Source: Porticoccaceae bacterium LTM1 (GTDB lineage Bacteria; Pseudomonadota; Gammaproteobacteria; Pseudomonadales; Porticoccaceae). From it: a stretch of 64,000 bases of DNA. Of this stretch, positions 1-8,502 are shown piece by piece; the stretch's first letter is position 1, and every line of letters begins with the position of its first letter. Both the position numbers and the translations under genes were made by a program. The DNA is taken from positions 1,872,501-1,936,500 of the forward strand of contig CP127080.1 of assembly GCA_030252795.1 (NCBI GenBank). Reading direction: 5' to 3'. The notes under the pieces were generated by a model. It ran no database searches, was not told where the DNA came from, and worked only from the letters and a program-made list of their open reading frames with translations.

Positions 1-206
1 AACCCGCCTATCAGGAAGCAAACCACCAGAATCACGGCAATCACAATCAGGTGGCCTACCAGCTCAGGGAGACCCAAATTGTCTACCACCAGTGTGGTGA
101 GCGGTCGAATCAGGTCGGTAACAAAGCGGAATACCCAGACAAAAGCGGCGGTCAATAAGGCCACCGGCAACAACACCATTACCCCACCAATAAAGATCTT
201 CTTCAT
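1..206 (-). CDS. DUF502 family membrane protein (N-terminal part only)
   Basis: The reverse strand opens with ATG at 206, after an AGGAAGG ribosome site, and reads without a stop to the window edge, so about 68 N-terminal residues are visible. They start MKKIFIGGVMVLLPVALLTA, then continue with RFVTDLIRPLT and a second hydrophobic stretch ending LVVCFLIGG. This order (membrane helix, a short loop with a DLIRPLT-like stretch, membrane helix) matches DUF502 inner-membrane proteins of unknown function. It is transcribed away from the glycine-zipper gene at 366. The rest of the gene lies outside the window. Confidence 0.7.
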   Translation of the reverse strand, partial: MKKIFIGGVMVLLPVALLTAAFVWVFRFVTDLIRPLTTLVVDNLGLPELVGHLIVIAVILVVCFLIGG

Positions 207-365
207 ACCGCCTTCCTGTTTGAGCACCATTATATGAATGGCTGCATTCTACCTTGATGTTCTGTTAAAAAAAGTTTTCCTTGCTTCAGAATTGGTTCAG
301 GTTCGCGGGAGTAATCTGCACACAACCTCACCAAACGGGTGCGGGATTGAAGAAGGAGAAATACC

Positions 366-860
366 ATGAAAACTCTGACTATGCTGTTTGCCCTGATGGT
401 GGCCTCTACTTCGGTAATGGCCGGTCCCCACCACCGCGATCGTGGTCATCACGTGGATTACGCTAAAGTAACCAGCGTAACCCCGATCTACGAATGGCGC
501 ACCGAGCGCAGCCGTCGCCACTACAGTCGCCACGATGATCACCACGACTCCGCCACTGCCCCGGTTCTGGGTGCCATCATTGGCGGTAGTATCGGCAACG
601 CTGTTGGCAACAACCGCAGCAGCAAGAAGGTTGGTGCTGTAGCAGGTGCGGTTTTGGGCGCTGCAATTGCCACAGATATTCAACGCCGCGACCACGATGA
701 CGACTACTACGAAGCACGTCATCACCGCGACCATCGCTATCGTGTGATTGTGGGTTACGATGTACGCTATCGCTATCACGGTCGTACCTACTACACTCGC
801 ACCAACTACGATCCGGGTCGCCGCATCAAAGTGCATGTTGACGTACGCCCCGCGCGTTGA
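366..860 (+). CDS. Glycine-zipper 2TM domain envelope protein
   Basis: 164 residues. A signal peptide (residues 1-19, ending SVMAG) is followed by a His/Arg/Asp-rich stretch, then a glycine-zipper segment at about 67-100 (VLGAIIGGSIGNAVG and VGAVAGAVLGAAI) and a Tyr/Arg-rich C-terminus (YRYHGRTYYTRTNYDPG). This is the Rick_17kDa / glycine-zipper 2TM family of outer-membrane or periplasmic proteins, whose molecular function is mostly unknown. GAAGGAG lies 8 bases before the ATG. The gene is followed on the same strand by a PepSY protein and a two-component system, so an envelope-stress role under that system is possible but inferred. Confidence 0.75.
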   Translation: MKTLTMLFALMVASTSVMAGPHHRDRGHHVDYAKVTSVTPIYEWRTERSRRHYSRHDDHHDSATAPVLGAIIGGSIGNAVGNNRSSKKVGAVAGAVLGAAIATDIQRRDHDDDYYEARHHRDHRYRVIVGYDVRYRYHGRTYYTRTNYDPGRRIKVHVDVRPAR

Positions 861-901
861 TGCAATAGCGGACAATTTCTAAACTTTAAAAGGAGCCTGA
901 C

Positions 902-1246
902 ATGCTGCACATTTTTAAACATCTTATGCTGCGCATCAGGCTCCTGCTTGTTTTAATAATCACTGTCAGCGCATTGACCGCTTCCCCACTCGCCCTTGCC
1001 GATGTCAGCCGCGAACAGGCTGGTGCCATCGCTCAAAAACAGGTGGGTGGCAAAGTGCTGAAAATCACTGCTATCCAGTACAACAAAAAAGATGCCTTTC
1101 GGGTGAAATTGCTTAAATCCAATGGCAGCGTTACCCAAGTTATAGTGGATGCCAAGAGTGGCCGTGTGTATGGCGGCAAATCGTCTTCTGACGATAAAAA
1201 AGACAAGGGCAAGGATAAAAGCGACCGTCGTGGATATAGACGCTGA
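902..1246 (+). CDS. PepSY domain protein
   Basis: 114 residues. A long hydrophobic signal segment (about 10-33, ending LALAD) is followed by one PepSY domain (VSREQAGAIAQKQVGGKVLKI ... FRVKLLKSNGSVTQVIVDAKSGRVY) and a Lys/Asp/Ser-rich charged tail. PepSY domains are small periplasmic modules that often inhibit proteases or accompany sensor kinases. AAAGGAGC precedes the ATG by 7 bases. It lies 28 bases upstream of a PhoP-like regulator, a common arrangement in which the PepSY protein belongs to the regulon or modulates the kinase. That role is inferred from context. Confidence 0.8.
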   Translation: MLHIFKHLMLRIRLLLVLIITVSALTASPLALADVSREQAGAIAQKQVGGKVLKITAIQYNKKDAFRVKLLKSNGSVTQVIVDAKSGRVYGGKSSSDDKKDKGKDKSDRRGYRR

Positions 1247-1274
1247 CTGGCGGTAACCAGCAAGGGCATAAACT

Positions 1275-1964
1275 ATGCGACTACTGATAGTAGAAGACGA
1301 GCCGCAACTGCTCAGCCAACTCCAGCAGTTTTTAACCAAAGACGGCCATGCGGTAGATACTGCAGACAATGGCGTAGATGGACTCTATCAAGGCCGTGAA
1401 TTCCCGTACGATCTTGCTGTAGTTGATCTGGGGCTACCCCAGCTCAGCGGTATCGAGATCATCAAAACACTGCGCAGAGAAAACAAAACCTTCCCTATTC
1501 TGATTTTAACGGCGAGAGGCAGCTGGCAAGATAAAGTGGAAGGCCTTGAAGCTGGTGCTGACGACTACCTGGTGAAACCATTTCACCAGGAAGAGCTTCG
1601 CGCTCGCATCAATGCGCTGTTACGACGTTCCAGTGGCCACGCCAGTGCTGAACTTCGTTTTGGCCCACTGGTAATTGATACCACAGCCAAGCAGGTCAGA
1701 GTGAACGGTCAGGCACAGGAGTTAACCAGCTACGAATACAATACGCTGGAATATCTTGCTCATCATGCCGGCAAGGTTATTTCACGAACCGAGCTCACCG
1801 AGCATCTGTACGCCCAGGATTTTGAGCGCGACAGCAACGTAATTGAGGTATTTATTGGCCGACTGCGCAAAAAACTGGATCCGAAAGGCTCACTAAAACC
1901 AATCGTTACAGTACGCGGCCAAGGCTATCGCTTTACTCTTAGCGCTGACGGTGAATCCGCTTGA
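1275..1964 (+). CDS. OmpR/PhoP-family response regulator
   Basis: 229 residues. The receiver domain (1-115) has the acidic pair E7/D8, the phospho-acceptor D51 (VVDLGLP) and the conserved Lys in DDYLVKPF. A winged-helix DNA-binding domain (about 128-225) ends with the typical VRGQGYRF. It resembles PhoP/QseB regulators, which respond to cations, antimicrobial peptides or envelope signals. The stop codon overlaps the kinase start by four bases (TTGA), so the two are translationally coupled. The inducing signal cannot be read from the sequence. Confidence 0.9.
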   Translation: MRLLIVEDEPQLLSQLQQFLTKDGHAVDTADNGVDGLYQGREFPYDLAVVDLGLPQLSGIEIIKTLRRENKTFPILILTARGSWQDKVEGLEAGADDYLVKPFHQEELRARINALLRRSSGHASAELRFGPLVIDTTAKQVRVNGQAQELTSYEYNTLEYLAHHAGKVISRTELTEHLYAQDFERDSNVIEVFIGRLRKKLDPKGSLKPIVTVRGQGYRFTLSADGESA

Positions 1965-3301
1965 GCTGGCGAGTATTTTCCGGCTCCCTCAAAGGTCGGC
2001 TACTGCTGGCCTCCCTGGTATTGCTTCCACTGTTTTTAGGTATCAGCGGGTTTATGCTGGAAAAATCCTTTCAGCGCAGCCAGGTAAGTGCCCAGAAAGA
2101 GCGGCTGGAGAGTTATATCTATTTACTTCTGGGTGCTGCAGAAGTTGAAGATAGCCAACTGGAAATGCCAGAACTCTTGACCGAGCCTCGACTCAATAAC
2201 CTAAACTCCGGCCTGATGGCCATAATCAGTGACGATAAAACTACCCTGTGGCGCTCCGCCTCCACCTTGATTGACACGCCAATCGATGTGGTGAACACAT
2301 CATTAGAGCCTGGCAAACGCCATTTTTACGATATTGATTCCGGGGATCAGCAGCTATTTGCGTACAGCTACGATGTAAATTGGGAACTGTCCGATCAAAA
2401 TCAGCTATTGCGGTTTACCATTCTTAGCAGTAAGGCACCTGTGATTGCCGAAGTAAAAAGCTATCGCACTGAATTGTGGCGTTGGCTTGGTTTGCTAGCT
2501 CTGTTTTTGTTAATTGTGCAGTTCCTGATTTTGCGCTGGGGGCTCAAGCCTTTAAAAACAGTCGCAGCGGATTTACGTGACATTGAGTCAGGGGATAAAG
2601 AACTGCTGAGCGGCGACTATCCCAGCGAGATTTCTCCGATAACAGGGAACCTGAACGAAGTAATCAGCAGCGAACGTGAACAGCGGGAACGCTACCGAAC
2701 CACACTGGCAGATTTGGCACACAGCCTGAAAACCCCACTGGCAGTCATGCGTGGTCACTTGGAACAACGCAACGAAGGCAGTGAAAACTCTGTTCTGTTT
2801 GAGCAATTAAATCGCATGGACCAGATCGTTCAGCACCAACTGCAACGATCGGTGCGCGCACAAACCAGCACTGCAGGTAAAGTAATTGTTGCTCCGCTGG
2901 CACAGCGTTTGTGTAACAGCCTGGCGAAAGTGTTCGCCGAACAGAGCCCCAACTTCCAGCTACAAATTGAAAAGGATGTATTTTTCCGCGGTGACGAAGC
3001 AGATCTGATGGAAATTCTTGGTAACTTGCTGGAGAACGCCTGTAAATATGGCAACGGACTAATTCACCTGTCCGCGCGCAATGACCACAAACACCTTTTA
3101 CTATGTATTGAAGACAATGGCAGCGGCGTTCCCGCCGGCCAACATACTGCCATTTTGCAACGTGGAGCCCGGGCTGATAGCGCCAACCCTGGACATGGGA
3201 TCGGCCTTGCAGTGGTAATTGATATCGTCAGCAGTTACGGCGGCTCTCTTCAGGTGAACCAATCGGATTTGGGTGGCGCACGGTTTGAGTTACAGCTTTA
3301 A
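1961..3301 (+). CDS. PhoQ-like sensor histidine kinase
   Basis: 446 residues. The start is TTG at 1961, overlapping the regulator stop. TM1 is about 11-32, a periplasmic sensor region spans about 33-172, and TM2 is about 173-193. A HAMP-like linker, a HisKA domain with H254 (DLAHSLKTPLAVMRGHL) and a HATPase domain follow; the latter has N-box ENACKYG, GSG and GHGIGLAV. The short HSLKTPLAV H-box is typical of the PhoQ group. It is expected to phosphorylate the regulator encoded just upstream. The periplasmic region is moderately acidic, but a metal-binding patch like that of PhoQ cannot be assigned by eye. Confidence 0.88.
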   Translation: MSWRVFSGSLKGRLLLASLVLLPLFLGISGFMLEKSFQRSQVSAQKERLESYIYLLLGAAEVEDSQLEMPELLTEPRLNNLNSGLMAIISDDKTTLWRSASTLIDTPIDVVNTSLEPGKRHFYDIDSGDQQLFAYSYDVNWELSDQNQLLRFTILSSKAPVIAEVKSYRTELWRWLGLLALFLLIVQFLILRWGLKPLKTVAADLRDIESGDKELLSGDYPSEISPITGNLNEVISSEREQRERYRTTLADLAHSLKTPLAVMRGHLEQRNEGSENSVLFEQLNRMDQIVQHQLQRSVRAQTSTAGKVIVAPLAQRLCNSLAKVFAEQSPNFQLQIEKDVFFRGDEADLMEILGNLLENACKYGNGLIHLSARNDHKHLLLCIEDNGSGVPAGQHTAILQRGARADSANPGHGIGLAVVIDIVSSYGGSLQVNQSDLGGARFELQL

Positions 3302-3334
3302 ACTCCGTCTCAGAAAAAAACAAACATAATTAAG

Positions 3335-3937
3335 TCACCAAAAAATATTGGCTTTTTTCAACGCTAAAGTTTCTTCCGGTTTTAACAGTACTTCCAGTTT
3401 GCCATTGGAAAGCAACGTCCCACGACTAACTTCCAATCCACGAAACTCCTTACTCAATTCACCCTGTCTGTGAGGGTACAGGGCATCGCCAGCTTCACCA
3501 CTTCGCACGCTGATTTCAGTTGGTGAAGTGACTCCATAATGACAACTGGAAATAACCGTTCCCGGTTTGTGAATACCAAAACCGTGCAGCAGACTATTTA
3601 CTGACAGCCACGGCATCAGTGCTTCTGAAAATGCACGCAAGGCGGTTTGATTCAGGTAGTTGGGGAAATCCCAAAGCAGACAGATATCAAATTCGGTATG
3701 AGCTGGAAAATTGAGAATTTGATGAAACTCATCCCGAAGTTCTTTTTGACCAGCATCAGACTCCTGTAACGTTAAAACAGGTTCCGAATACAAATCCAGG
3801 CAATGCAACCTTGTTCGATACCGGGAAAGGAAAGTGACGGTGTCCGGGTTGGCTAGTCCAACATCCAGTACCGTCAAACTGTCCCCAACCTCTCGTCCTT
3901 CAAACAACTGAGGCAGCAATTGGCTTTTCAGTAACAT
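3335..3937 (-). CDS. Unrecognised protein, possibly methyltransferase-like
   Basis: 200 residues. I do not recognise a named family. The N-terminal part (SLTVLDVGLANPDTVTFL ... LHCLDLY) resembles the first two beta-strands of a Rossmann-type SAM-dependent methyltransferase (hhxDhG, then an acidic residue after strand 2). DICLLWDFPNYLN fits the strand-4 region. The glycine-rich SAM loop is poor, so binding may be degenerate. It lies 39 bases downstream of the bactofilin gene on the same strand and is probably cotranscribed. The start codon lacks a good ribosome site, which agrees with coupling to the upstream gene. No signal peptide is seen. Confidence 0.6.
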   Translation of the reverse strand: MLLKSQLLPQLFEGREVGDSLTVLDVGLANPDTVTFLSRYRTRLHCLDLYSEPVLTLQESDAGQKELRDEFHQILNFPAHTEFDICLLWDFPNYLNQTALRAFSEALMPWLSVNSLLHGFGIHKPGTVISSCHYGVTSPTEISVRSGEAGDALYPHRQGELSKEFRGLEVSRGTLLSNGKLEVLLKPEETLALKKANIFW

Positions 3938-3976
3938 TGATAAAATACCAGCCGCACAATGGCACTGTTATAGCAA

Positions 3977-4504
3977 TCAATGGGTGCTTGATACAGTACT
4001 GGTTCCCGCAGCCGAGTCACTCTTGGTTTCGACCGGCTTAGGCACCAGGGATTCGGCCTGCTTGCTTTTTGCAGCTGCAACCTTTTCGCCGGGATCCATA
4101 TCAATACTGCCTTTGAATTTGGCACCATCTTCCAAAGTCACCCTGGGAGCAACGATATTGCCTTGCACATTGCCGCTTTTTGAGATGGTAACTTTTTCGT
4201 GACCAGTAATATCACCCTGTACTTCACCATCAATTCTGACCGATTTAGCGGTGATATTGGCATTGACCCGACCGGACTGACCGATGGACAACTCATGATT
4301 GCTTAATTCAATTGAGCCCTCCACGGTACCATCCACGATAAGGTTTTCACCGCCGCGAACTTCACCTTTCACCACAATAGTGGAACCAATCATGGCGCAA
4401 GTACGTGCTGGTGAGGTCACGCTGGTTGCTGGCATATCACGCACGGAAGCTTCCAGTACGGAACTGGCAGGCTTTGATTTGTCACTACTTTTTTTGTCAA
4501 ACAT
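3977..4504 (-). CDS. Bactofilin (polymer-forming cytoskeletal protein)
   Basis: 175 residues from ATG 4504, chosen because TTTGGAG precedes it; an upstream in-frame ATG at 4534 has a weaker site. After a disordered Ser/Lys-rich N-terminus comes the bactofilin beta-helix core (about residues 36-135), with the repeating pattern GSTIVVKGEVRGGENLIVDG, then VEGSIELSNHELSIG, ANITAKSVRIDGEVQGDITG and NVQGNIVAPRVTLEDGAKFKG. A Pro/Lys/Ser-rich tail follows. Bactofilins self-assemble without nucleotide and act in cell shape, stalks or septum-associated wall enzymes. The partner here is unknown. Confidence 0.9.
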   Translation of the reverse strand: MFDKKSSDKSKPASSVLEASVRDMPATSVTSPARTCAMIGSTIVVKGEVRGGENLIVDGTVEGSIELSNHELSIGQSGRVNANITAKSVRIDGEVQGDITGHEKVTISKSGNVQGNIVAPRVTLEDGAKFKGSIDMDPGEKVAAAKSKQAESLVPKPVETKSDSAAGTSTVSSTH

Positions 4505-4715
4505 GGCTCGCTCCAAACAGTTAGAGGCGATCATCCTATCAATCTCGCCGCTCGAGAAACGCTACCTGAATCTCACCCAGGCCATACAAGGGTCTCAGAA
4601 TTGTAGGCCAACTCCAATTAGAGCGCCCCGGGCGGTCAACGTTCGGCCTGTCCACCAGTGCTTACAGCCAGTACAATGCGCGCCCTGTTGTCTAAATGAA
4701 CGAAATTATCTGGTT

Positions 4716-5693
4716 ATGCGAATCTTTCTCGCCCCGATGGAAGGGGTAGTCGATCATCATATGCGCGACCTGATCTCCTCTGTTGGAGGGGTTGACCTGT
4801 GCGTGACAGAGTTTATTCGAGTAACAGATGCCGTCCTTCCAGAGCGTGTGTTCAAAAAATCCTGCCCGGAGCTGTTAAGCGACAGCCGCACCCCCACTGG
4901 TACCCCGGTAAGGGTGCAACTACTGGGTAGCAATATCGAAAAACTTGCCCGCAATGCTGCCAAGGCGGCTAGCCTGGGTGCTCCGGCCGTAGACCTCAAC
5001 TTTGGTTGCCCGGCCAAAACCGTGAACAACAGTGACGGTGGAGCCACCCTGCTGAAAGATCCCCGGCGGGTTTACGATATTGTTAAAGCGGTTCGTGAAG
5101 CGGTTCCATCGCAGGTGCCGGTAACCGCAAAGATTCGATTGGGGTTTAATGACCGGGAAAGCTACCTGGAAAATGCTCATGCCGCCGTCGATGGCGGCGC
5201 TGCCGAATTGGCAGTTCACGCACGATCCAAAGCTGACGGCTACAAACCACCCGCCTACTGGGATTACATCGGCCGCATTCGCGAAACCGTAAATATTCCG
5301 GTCATAGCCAACGGCGAAATCTGGACGCTGGACGATTACCGTCGCTGTAAAGAACAGTCAGGATGCGAGGATTTTATGCTTGGCCGCGGCCTGTTGGCAC
5401 GGCCTGATCTGGCGCTGCAAATTAAAGCGTTTGAAGCCGACAAAGAATACCAACCCATGCCTTGGCAGCAGGTATGTGTTCTGCTTTACCGTTTCTACCT
5501 GGAAACCGCTGCCGCCTACCCGGAAAAGTTCCTGGGCAATCGCGCCAAGCAGTGGTTGATGTATCTGCAGCGAACCTACCCTCAGGCGGCAGAGATGTTT
5601 GAGGAAATCAAACGCATGAAGACCGATGATGAATTTAAGGCCGCTTTCGCTCGACAGTTTGGTGAACTACCCAACGCTATTCTCGGCCATTAA
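4716..5693 (+). CDS. dusC: tRNA-dihydrouridine(16) synthase DusC
   Basis: 325 residues from ATG 4716. The frame stays open upstream to 4299 but runs antisense through the bactofilin gene, and MRIFLAPMEGV is the true family N-terminus. Dus enzymes use FMN and NADPH to reduce uridine in the tRNA D-loop; the DusC group acts at U16. Seen here are the TIM-barrel start LAPMEGVVDHHMR, catalytic C98 in NFGCPAKTVN, KIRLG, VHARSK, and the FMN-binding NGEIW and LGRGLLARPDL. Length agrees with E. coli DusC (about 315). It converges with djlA, and a palindromic repeat lies between the two genes. Confidence 0.93.
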   Translation: MRIFLAPMEGVVDHHMRDLISSVGGVDLCVTEFIRVTDAVLPERVFKKSCPELLSDSRTPTGTPVRVQLLGSNIEKLARNAAKAASLGAPAVDLNFGCPAKTVNNSDGGATLLKDPRRVYDIVKAVREAVPSQVPVTAKIRLGFNDRESYLENAHAAVDGGAAELAVHARSKADGYKPPAYWDYIGRIRETVNIPVIANGEIWTLDDYRRCKEQSGCEDFMLGRGLLARPDLALQIKAFEADKEYQPMPWQQVCVLLYRFYLETAAAYPEKFLGNRAKQWLMYLQRTYPQAAEMFEEIKRMKTDDEFKAAFARQFGELPNAILGH

Positions 5694-5707
5694 AACACTT
5701 CCACTCC

Positions 5708-5809
5708 GTCATTCTGAGCGAAGCGAAGTCAAAAGCGCATGACGCGTTGGGCGCCGAAGGTGACAATCTCTTGTTTGTTTAGAGATCCTTCGTTGCGCTC
5801 AGGATGACA
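5708..5809. repeat. Palindromic intergenic repeat (GTCAT-CTGAGCG family), copy 1
   Basis: Left arm at 5708-5728 (GTCATTCTGAGCGAAGCGAAG) and right arm at 5783-5809, whose reverse complement begins GTCATCCTGAGCGCAACGAA. The arms are separated by about 54 bases and lie between the convergent ends of dusC and djlA. Related arms occur at 33893-34106 and 34913-34983. They could fold into a long stem in either transcript. Confidence 0.75.
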
Positions 5810-5828
5810 GCAACCTAAAAACCCAAGC

Positions 5829-6620
5829 CTATAAATTTCGACTCTTTTTCACCAAGTCATAGGCCACTTGAATTTCTTTGGCTTTTTCCGTTGCCACTTT
5901 CAGCATATCTTCAGGCACCCCCTGCCCCATTAACTTATCCGGATGATATTGGCTCATCAGTTTTCGATATGCTCGCTTTAGCTCCTGATCGCTAACATCC
6001 GAACTGACACCCAGTGCTTTATAGGCATCATCCAGGGCATTGCTCGCTGATGCCGCTTCGCCTTGATAACCTCGATAACCTTGGGAAAAATGCGACTGAT
6101 TCAAGGTCATGTTCAGAATCGCCTGGAATTCTGCCTGACTGAACCCCAGTTGTTGGGCAATTTCTTCCAGCAGGGATTTTTCTGCCGCATCTATCACACC
6201 ATCCGCAAGAGCCATCATCACCAGGTAAACCAATAAAACCTGGCGCAAGTTGCGGGTATGGCCACAGGCAGAGCGAAAATCGGCCAGTGTCTGACGAATA
6301 TCAAATCCACTGGCAGAACCTTGCTTAAACCAATCGATGGCCTGCTGACGGTGTTCTGCGGTCATTCCGAGCTGACGGATAAACGCCTCGGTATGATCTA
6401 TTTCCGCCTGGGAGATATGTCCATCAGCCTTGGCTAGCTTGCCCTTGAGAATAAATACTGTTTTCAGAAATACTCGTTGGCGTTCACCTTGGGTAAAGGG
6501 GTTAAACCCGCCAGAGCCGTAACTTTTTACCCGGTCAAAAGTACCACCCAGCAAAAAGCCAAAAATCGCCCCAAGAGGGCCAAATGCCAGGCCAACAAGG
6601 GCGCCAATTATTTTAAACAC
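5829..6620 (-). CDS. djlA: DnaJ-like membrane co-chaperone DjlA
   Basis: 263 residues from a GTG at 6620 with GGAAG seven bases upstream. The N-terminal membrane segment (about 3-28, Gly/Phe-rich) is followed by a TerB-like helical domain (about 50-180) and a C-terminal J-domain (about 196-262) with the HPD motif in MSQYHPDKL. This order and length match E. coli DjlA (271 residues), a type III membrane protein whose J-domain stimulates DnaK at the inner membrane. It is divergent from the metallo-hydrolase gene at 6742 and convergent with dusC. Confidence 0.93.
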   Translation of the reverse strand: MFKIIGALVGLAFGPLGAIFGFLLGGTFDRVKSYGSGGFNPFTQGERQRVFLKTVFILKGKLAKADGHISQAEIDHTEAFIRQLGMTAEHRQQAIDWFKQGSASGFDIRQTLADFRSACGHTRNLRQVLLVYLVMMALADGVIDAAEKSLLEEIAQQLGFSQAEFQAILNMTLNQSHFSQGYRGYQGEAASASNALDDAYKALGVSSDVSDQELKRAYRKLMSQYHPDKLMGQGVPEDMLKVATEKAKEIQVAYDLVKKSRNL

Positions 6621-6741
6621 TGTGATCTTCCGTTTTTGAATACGACGAACAGTTTATCTAACACTTGGAATGAACTCCAAGGGCAAGCTGTATTTCAATC
6701 ACTATACTGAGACTAAGAACTACAACATTTGGAGTTCACTC

Positions 6742-8118
6742 TTGAAACAGACATTGAGCCTGAGCTTTCTGGGTGCCGCCGGCACCGTTACCGGATCGCG
6801 CTATCTGTTGGAACTTCGCAATGGCGGTCAATTAAACCGTATTCTTGTAGATTGTGGGTTATTCCAGGGTTACAAGAATCTACGACAGCGCAACTGGAGA
6901 CCATTCCCGGTAGAGCCAGAGACTATCGACGCGGTGCTGCTCACTCATGCGCATCTGGATCACAGCGGCTATTTACCCCTGTTTGTTCGAAATGGCTTTG
7001 AGGGACCCATCTACTGTACAGCAGCCACACGCGATCTCTGTGAAATTCTGTTGCTGGATGCAGCTCACCTTCAGGAGGAAGAAGCTGCCTTCCGCAATCG
7101 CCATCACTACAGTAAGCATGAACCCGCCCTGCCTCTCTACAACCGACAGGATGCAGAACGTGCGCTAAAGCAGTTCAAGGTGGTTGAGTTTGATAAACCA
7201 CTGGACGGGGGTCCGTGGAAAGTTCGCTTTCACCCCAACGGCCACATACTTGGCTCTGCTTTTCTGGATGTGGAGATTGGCGGGAGACATATTCTTTTTA
7301 CCGGCGACCTTGGCCGTCCCAACGACCTGATTATGCGACCACCCGAGCCACCGGTTTACTGTGATTACCTGGTCACAGAGTCCACATACGGCAACCGGCT
7401 ACATGACAATCGAGACCTGCAGAGTACGGTGGCCGACATTATCAACACCACAGTGCAGCGAGGGGGCAGTGTATTAATTCCCTCTTTTGCAGTAGGGCGC
7501 GCTCAAGCCATGCTTTACCTGCTTAACCAGTTGCGGCAGAACAATCGAATTCCCAATATTCCCATGTACCTCGATAGCCCCATGGCCATTCGGGCAACAG
7601 AGGTGCTGCAGCGCCACTGCAACCTTCATCGTTTGAACAAGCATGAGTGCCAATCTCTGGACGATCAGGTGACCTTCACTCGCACCGTAGACGAATCTCG
7701 CGAACTGGACCATCTGAAAGTACCATCAATTATTCTCTCCGCCAGTGGCATGGCTACCGGTGGCCGCGTTCTTCACCACCTTAAGCGTATGATTCGTGAT
7801 CATCGAAATACAGTGTTGTTTGCCGGCTTTCAGGCAGGTGGTACTCGCGGCGCTCGGCTGGTTGATGGGGCCAAAACCGTACGAATTTTTGGCAAGGAGA
7901 TGAATGTTCAGGCAGAGATTCAGCAACTGGCTTTCTTATCTGCTCATGCTGACTATCAGGAACTGACTCACTGGCTACAGAAAATACCTGTGGCACCCAA
8001 ACAGTGTTTTATCACCCACGGCGAACCGGAAGCGTCCGACCAGTTAAGGCTCAGGCTAAATGAAATGTTTGGCTGGAGTGCCTGTGTACCGGAGATGGGA
8101 GAGCGGGTAGAGCTTTAA
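6742..8118 (+). CDS. MBL-fold / beta-CASP RNA-processing-type hydrolase
   Basis: 458 residues from TTG 6742, chosen because TTTGGAG lies just before it and the family usually begins at the first strand (LSFLGAAGTVTGSRYLLE). An in-frame ATG at 6670 would add 24 atypical residues. Metallo-beta-lactamase motifs include HAHLDHSG (HxHxDH), FTGDLGR and a C-terminal SAHADYQEL. The inserted beta-CASP domain has TESTYGNRLH, VLIPSFAVGRAQ, PMYLDSPMA and ITHGEP. Relatives are zinc-dependent RNA endo/exonucleases of the CPSF73/YSH1 group. The substrate here is not known. Confidence 0.88.
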   Translation: MKQTLSLSFLGAAGTVTGSRYLLELRNGGQLNRILVDCGLFQGYKNLRQRNWRPFPVEPETIDAVLLTHAHLDHSGYLPLFVRNGFEGPIYCTAATRDLCEILLLDAAHLQEEEAAFRNRHHYSKHEPALPLYNRQDAERALKQFKVVEFDKPLDGGPWKVRFHPNGHILGSAFLDVEIGGRHILFTGDLGRPNDLIMRPPEPPVYCDYLVTESTYGNRLHDNRDLQSTVADIINTTVQRGGSVLIPSFAVGRAQAMLYLLNQLRQNNRIPNIPMYLDSPMAIRATEVLQRHCNLHRLNKHECQSLDDQVTFTRTVDESRELDHLKVPSIILSASGMATGGRVLHHLKRMIRDHRNTVLFAGFQAGGTRGARLVDGAKTVRIFGKEMNVQAEIQQLAFLSAHADYQELTHWLQKIPVAPKQCFITHGEPEASDQLRLRLNEMFGWSACVPEMGERVEL

Positions 8119-8153
8119 TGCCTACCCGCACGCAACGTTGATTTGGAGTTCAG

Positions 8154-8453
8154 TCAAGGCTTTCTGCCGCGACGTGCCTCAAATGCAGCCTGCTGTTCCG
8201 GGGTAGCGTCGGTCTGGTACTTATCCTTCCACTCACTGTAGGGCATACCGTAGACGATTTCACGCGCCTGCTCGTATTCCACTGTTTCGCCACGCTCTTC
8301 AGATGCCGCCACATACCACTTGGCGAGACAGTTGCGGCAGAAATCCGCCAGGATCATTAGCTCTATATTTTGCACTTCCTTATGGTTATCGAGGTGTTGT
8401 AACAGGCGACGAAATACTGCTGCTTCCACTTCGGTGCTGGTTTGTTTATCCAT
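8154..8453 (-). CDS. DUF1244 domain protein
   Basis: 99 residues, ATG preceded by GAGGAAAA. The sequence VFRRLLQHLDNHKEVQNIEL ... ILADFCRNCLAKWY followed by VYGMPYSEWKDKYQ matches the DUF1244 family, small cytosolic helical proteins of unknown function. The CRNC pair of cysteines is conserved in the family. It lies 50 bases downstream of hipA on the same strand, but its family is usually not toxin-linked, so the adjacency may be chance. Confidence 0.85.
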   Translation of the reverse strand: MDKQTSTEVEAAVFRRLLQHLDNHKEVQNIELMILADFCRNCLAKWYVAASEERGETVEYEQAREIVYGMPYSEWKDKYQTDATPEQQAAFEARRGRKP

Positions 8454-8502
8454 AATTTTTTCCTCAAAACTGTAAATTTTCGAATGGCGTCAACAGGCCC
8501 AC

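Noticed and set aside
297-875. 192-codon frame antisense to the glycine-zipper gene
   Set aside because: The plus-strand gene has a signal peptide, a good ribosome site and a known domain; the antisense frame is low-complexity.
4299-4715. N-terminal extension of dusC
   Set aside because: It runs antisense through the bactofilin gene and the DusC family begins at MRIFLAPMEG (4716).
8154-8453. DUF1244 gene as third member of the hipBA module
   Set aside because: The family is widespread without hip genes and there is a 49-base gap; no evidence of a functional link.
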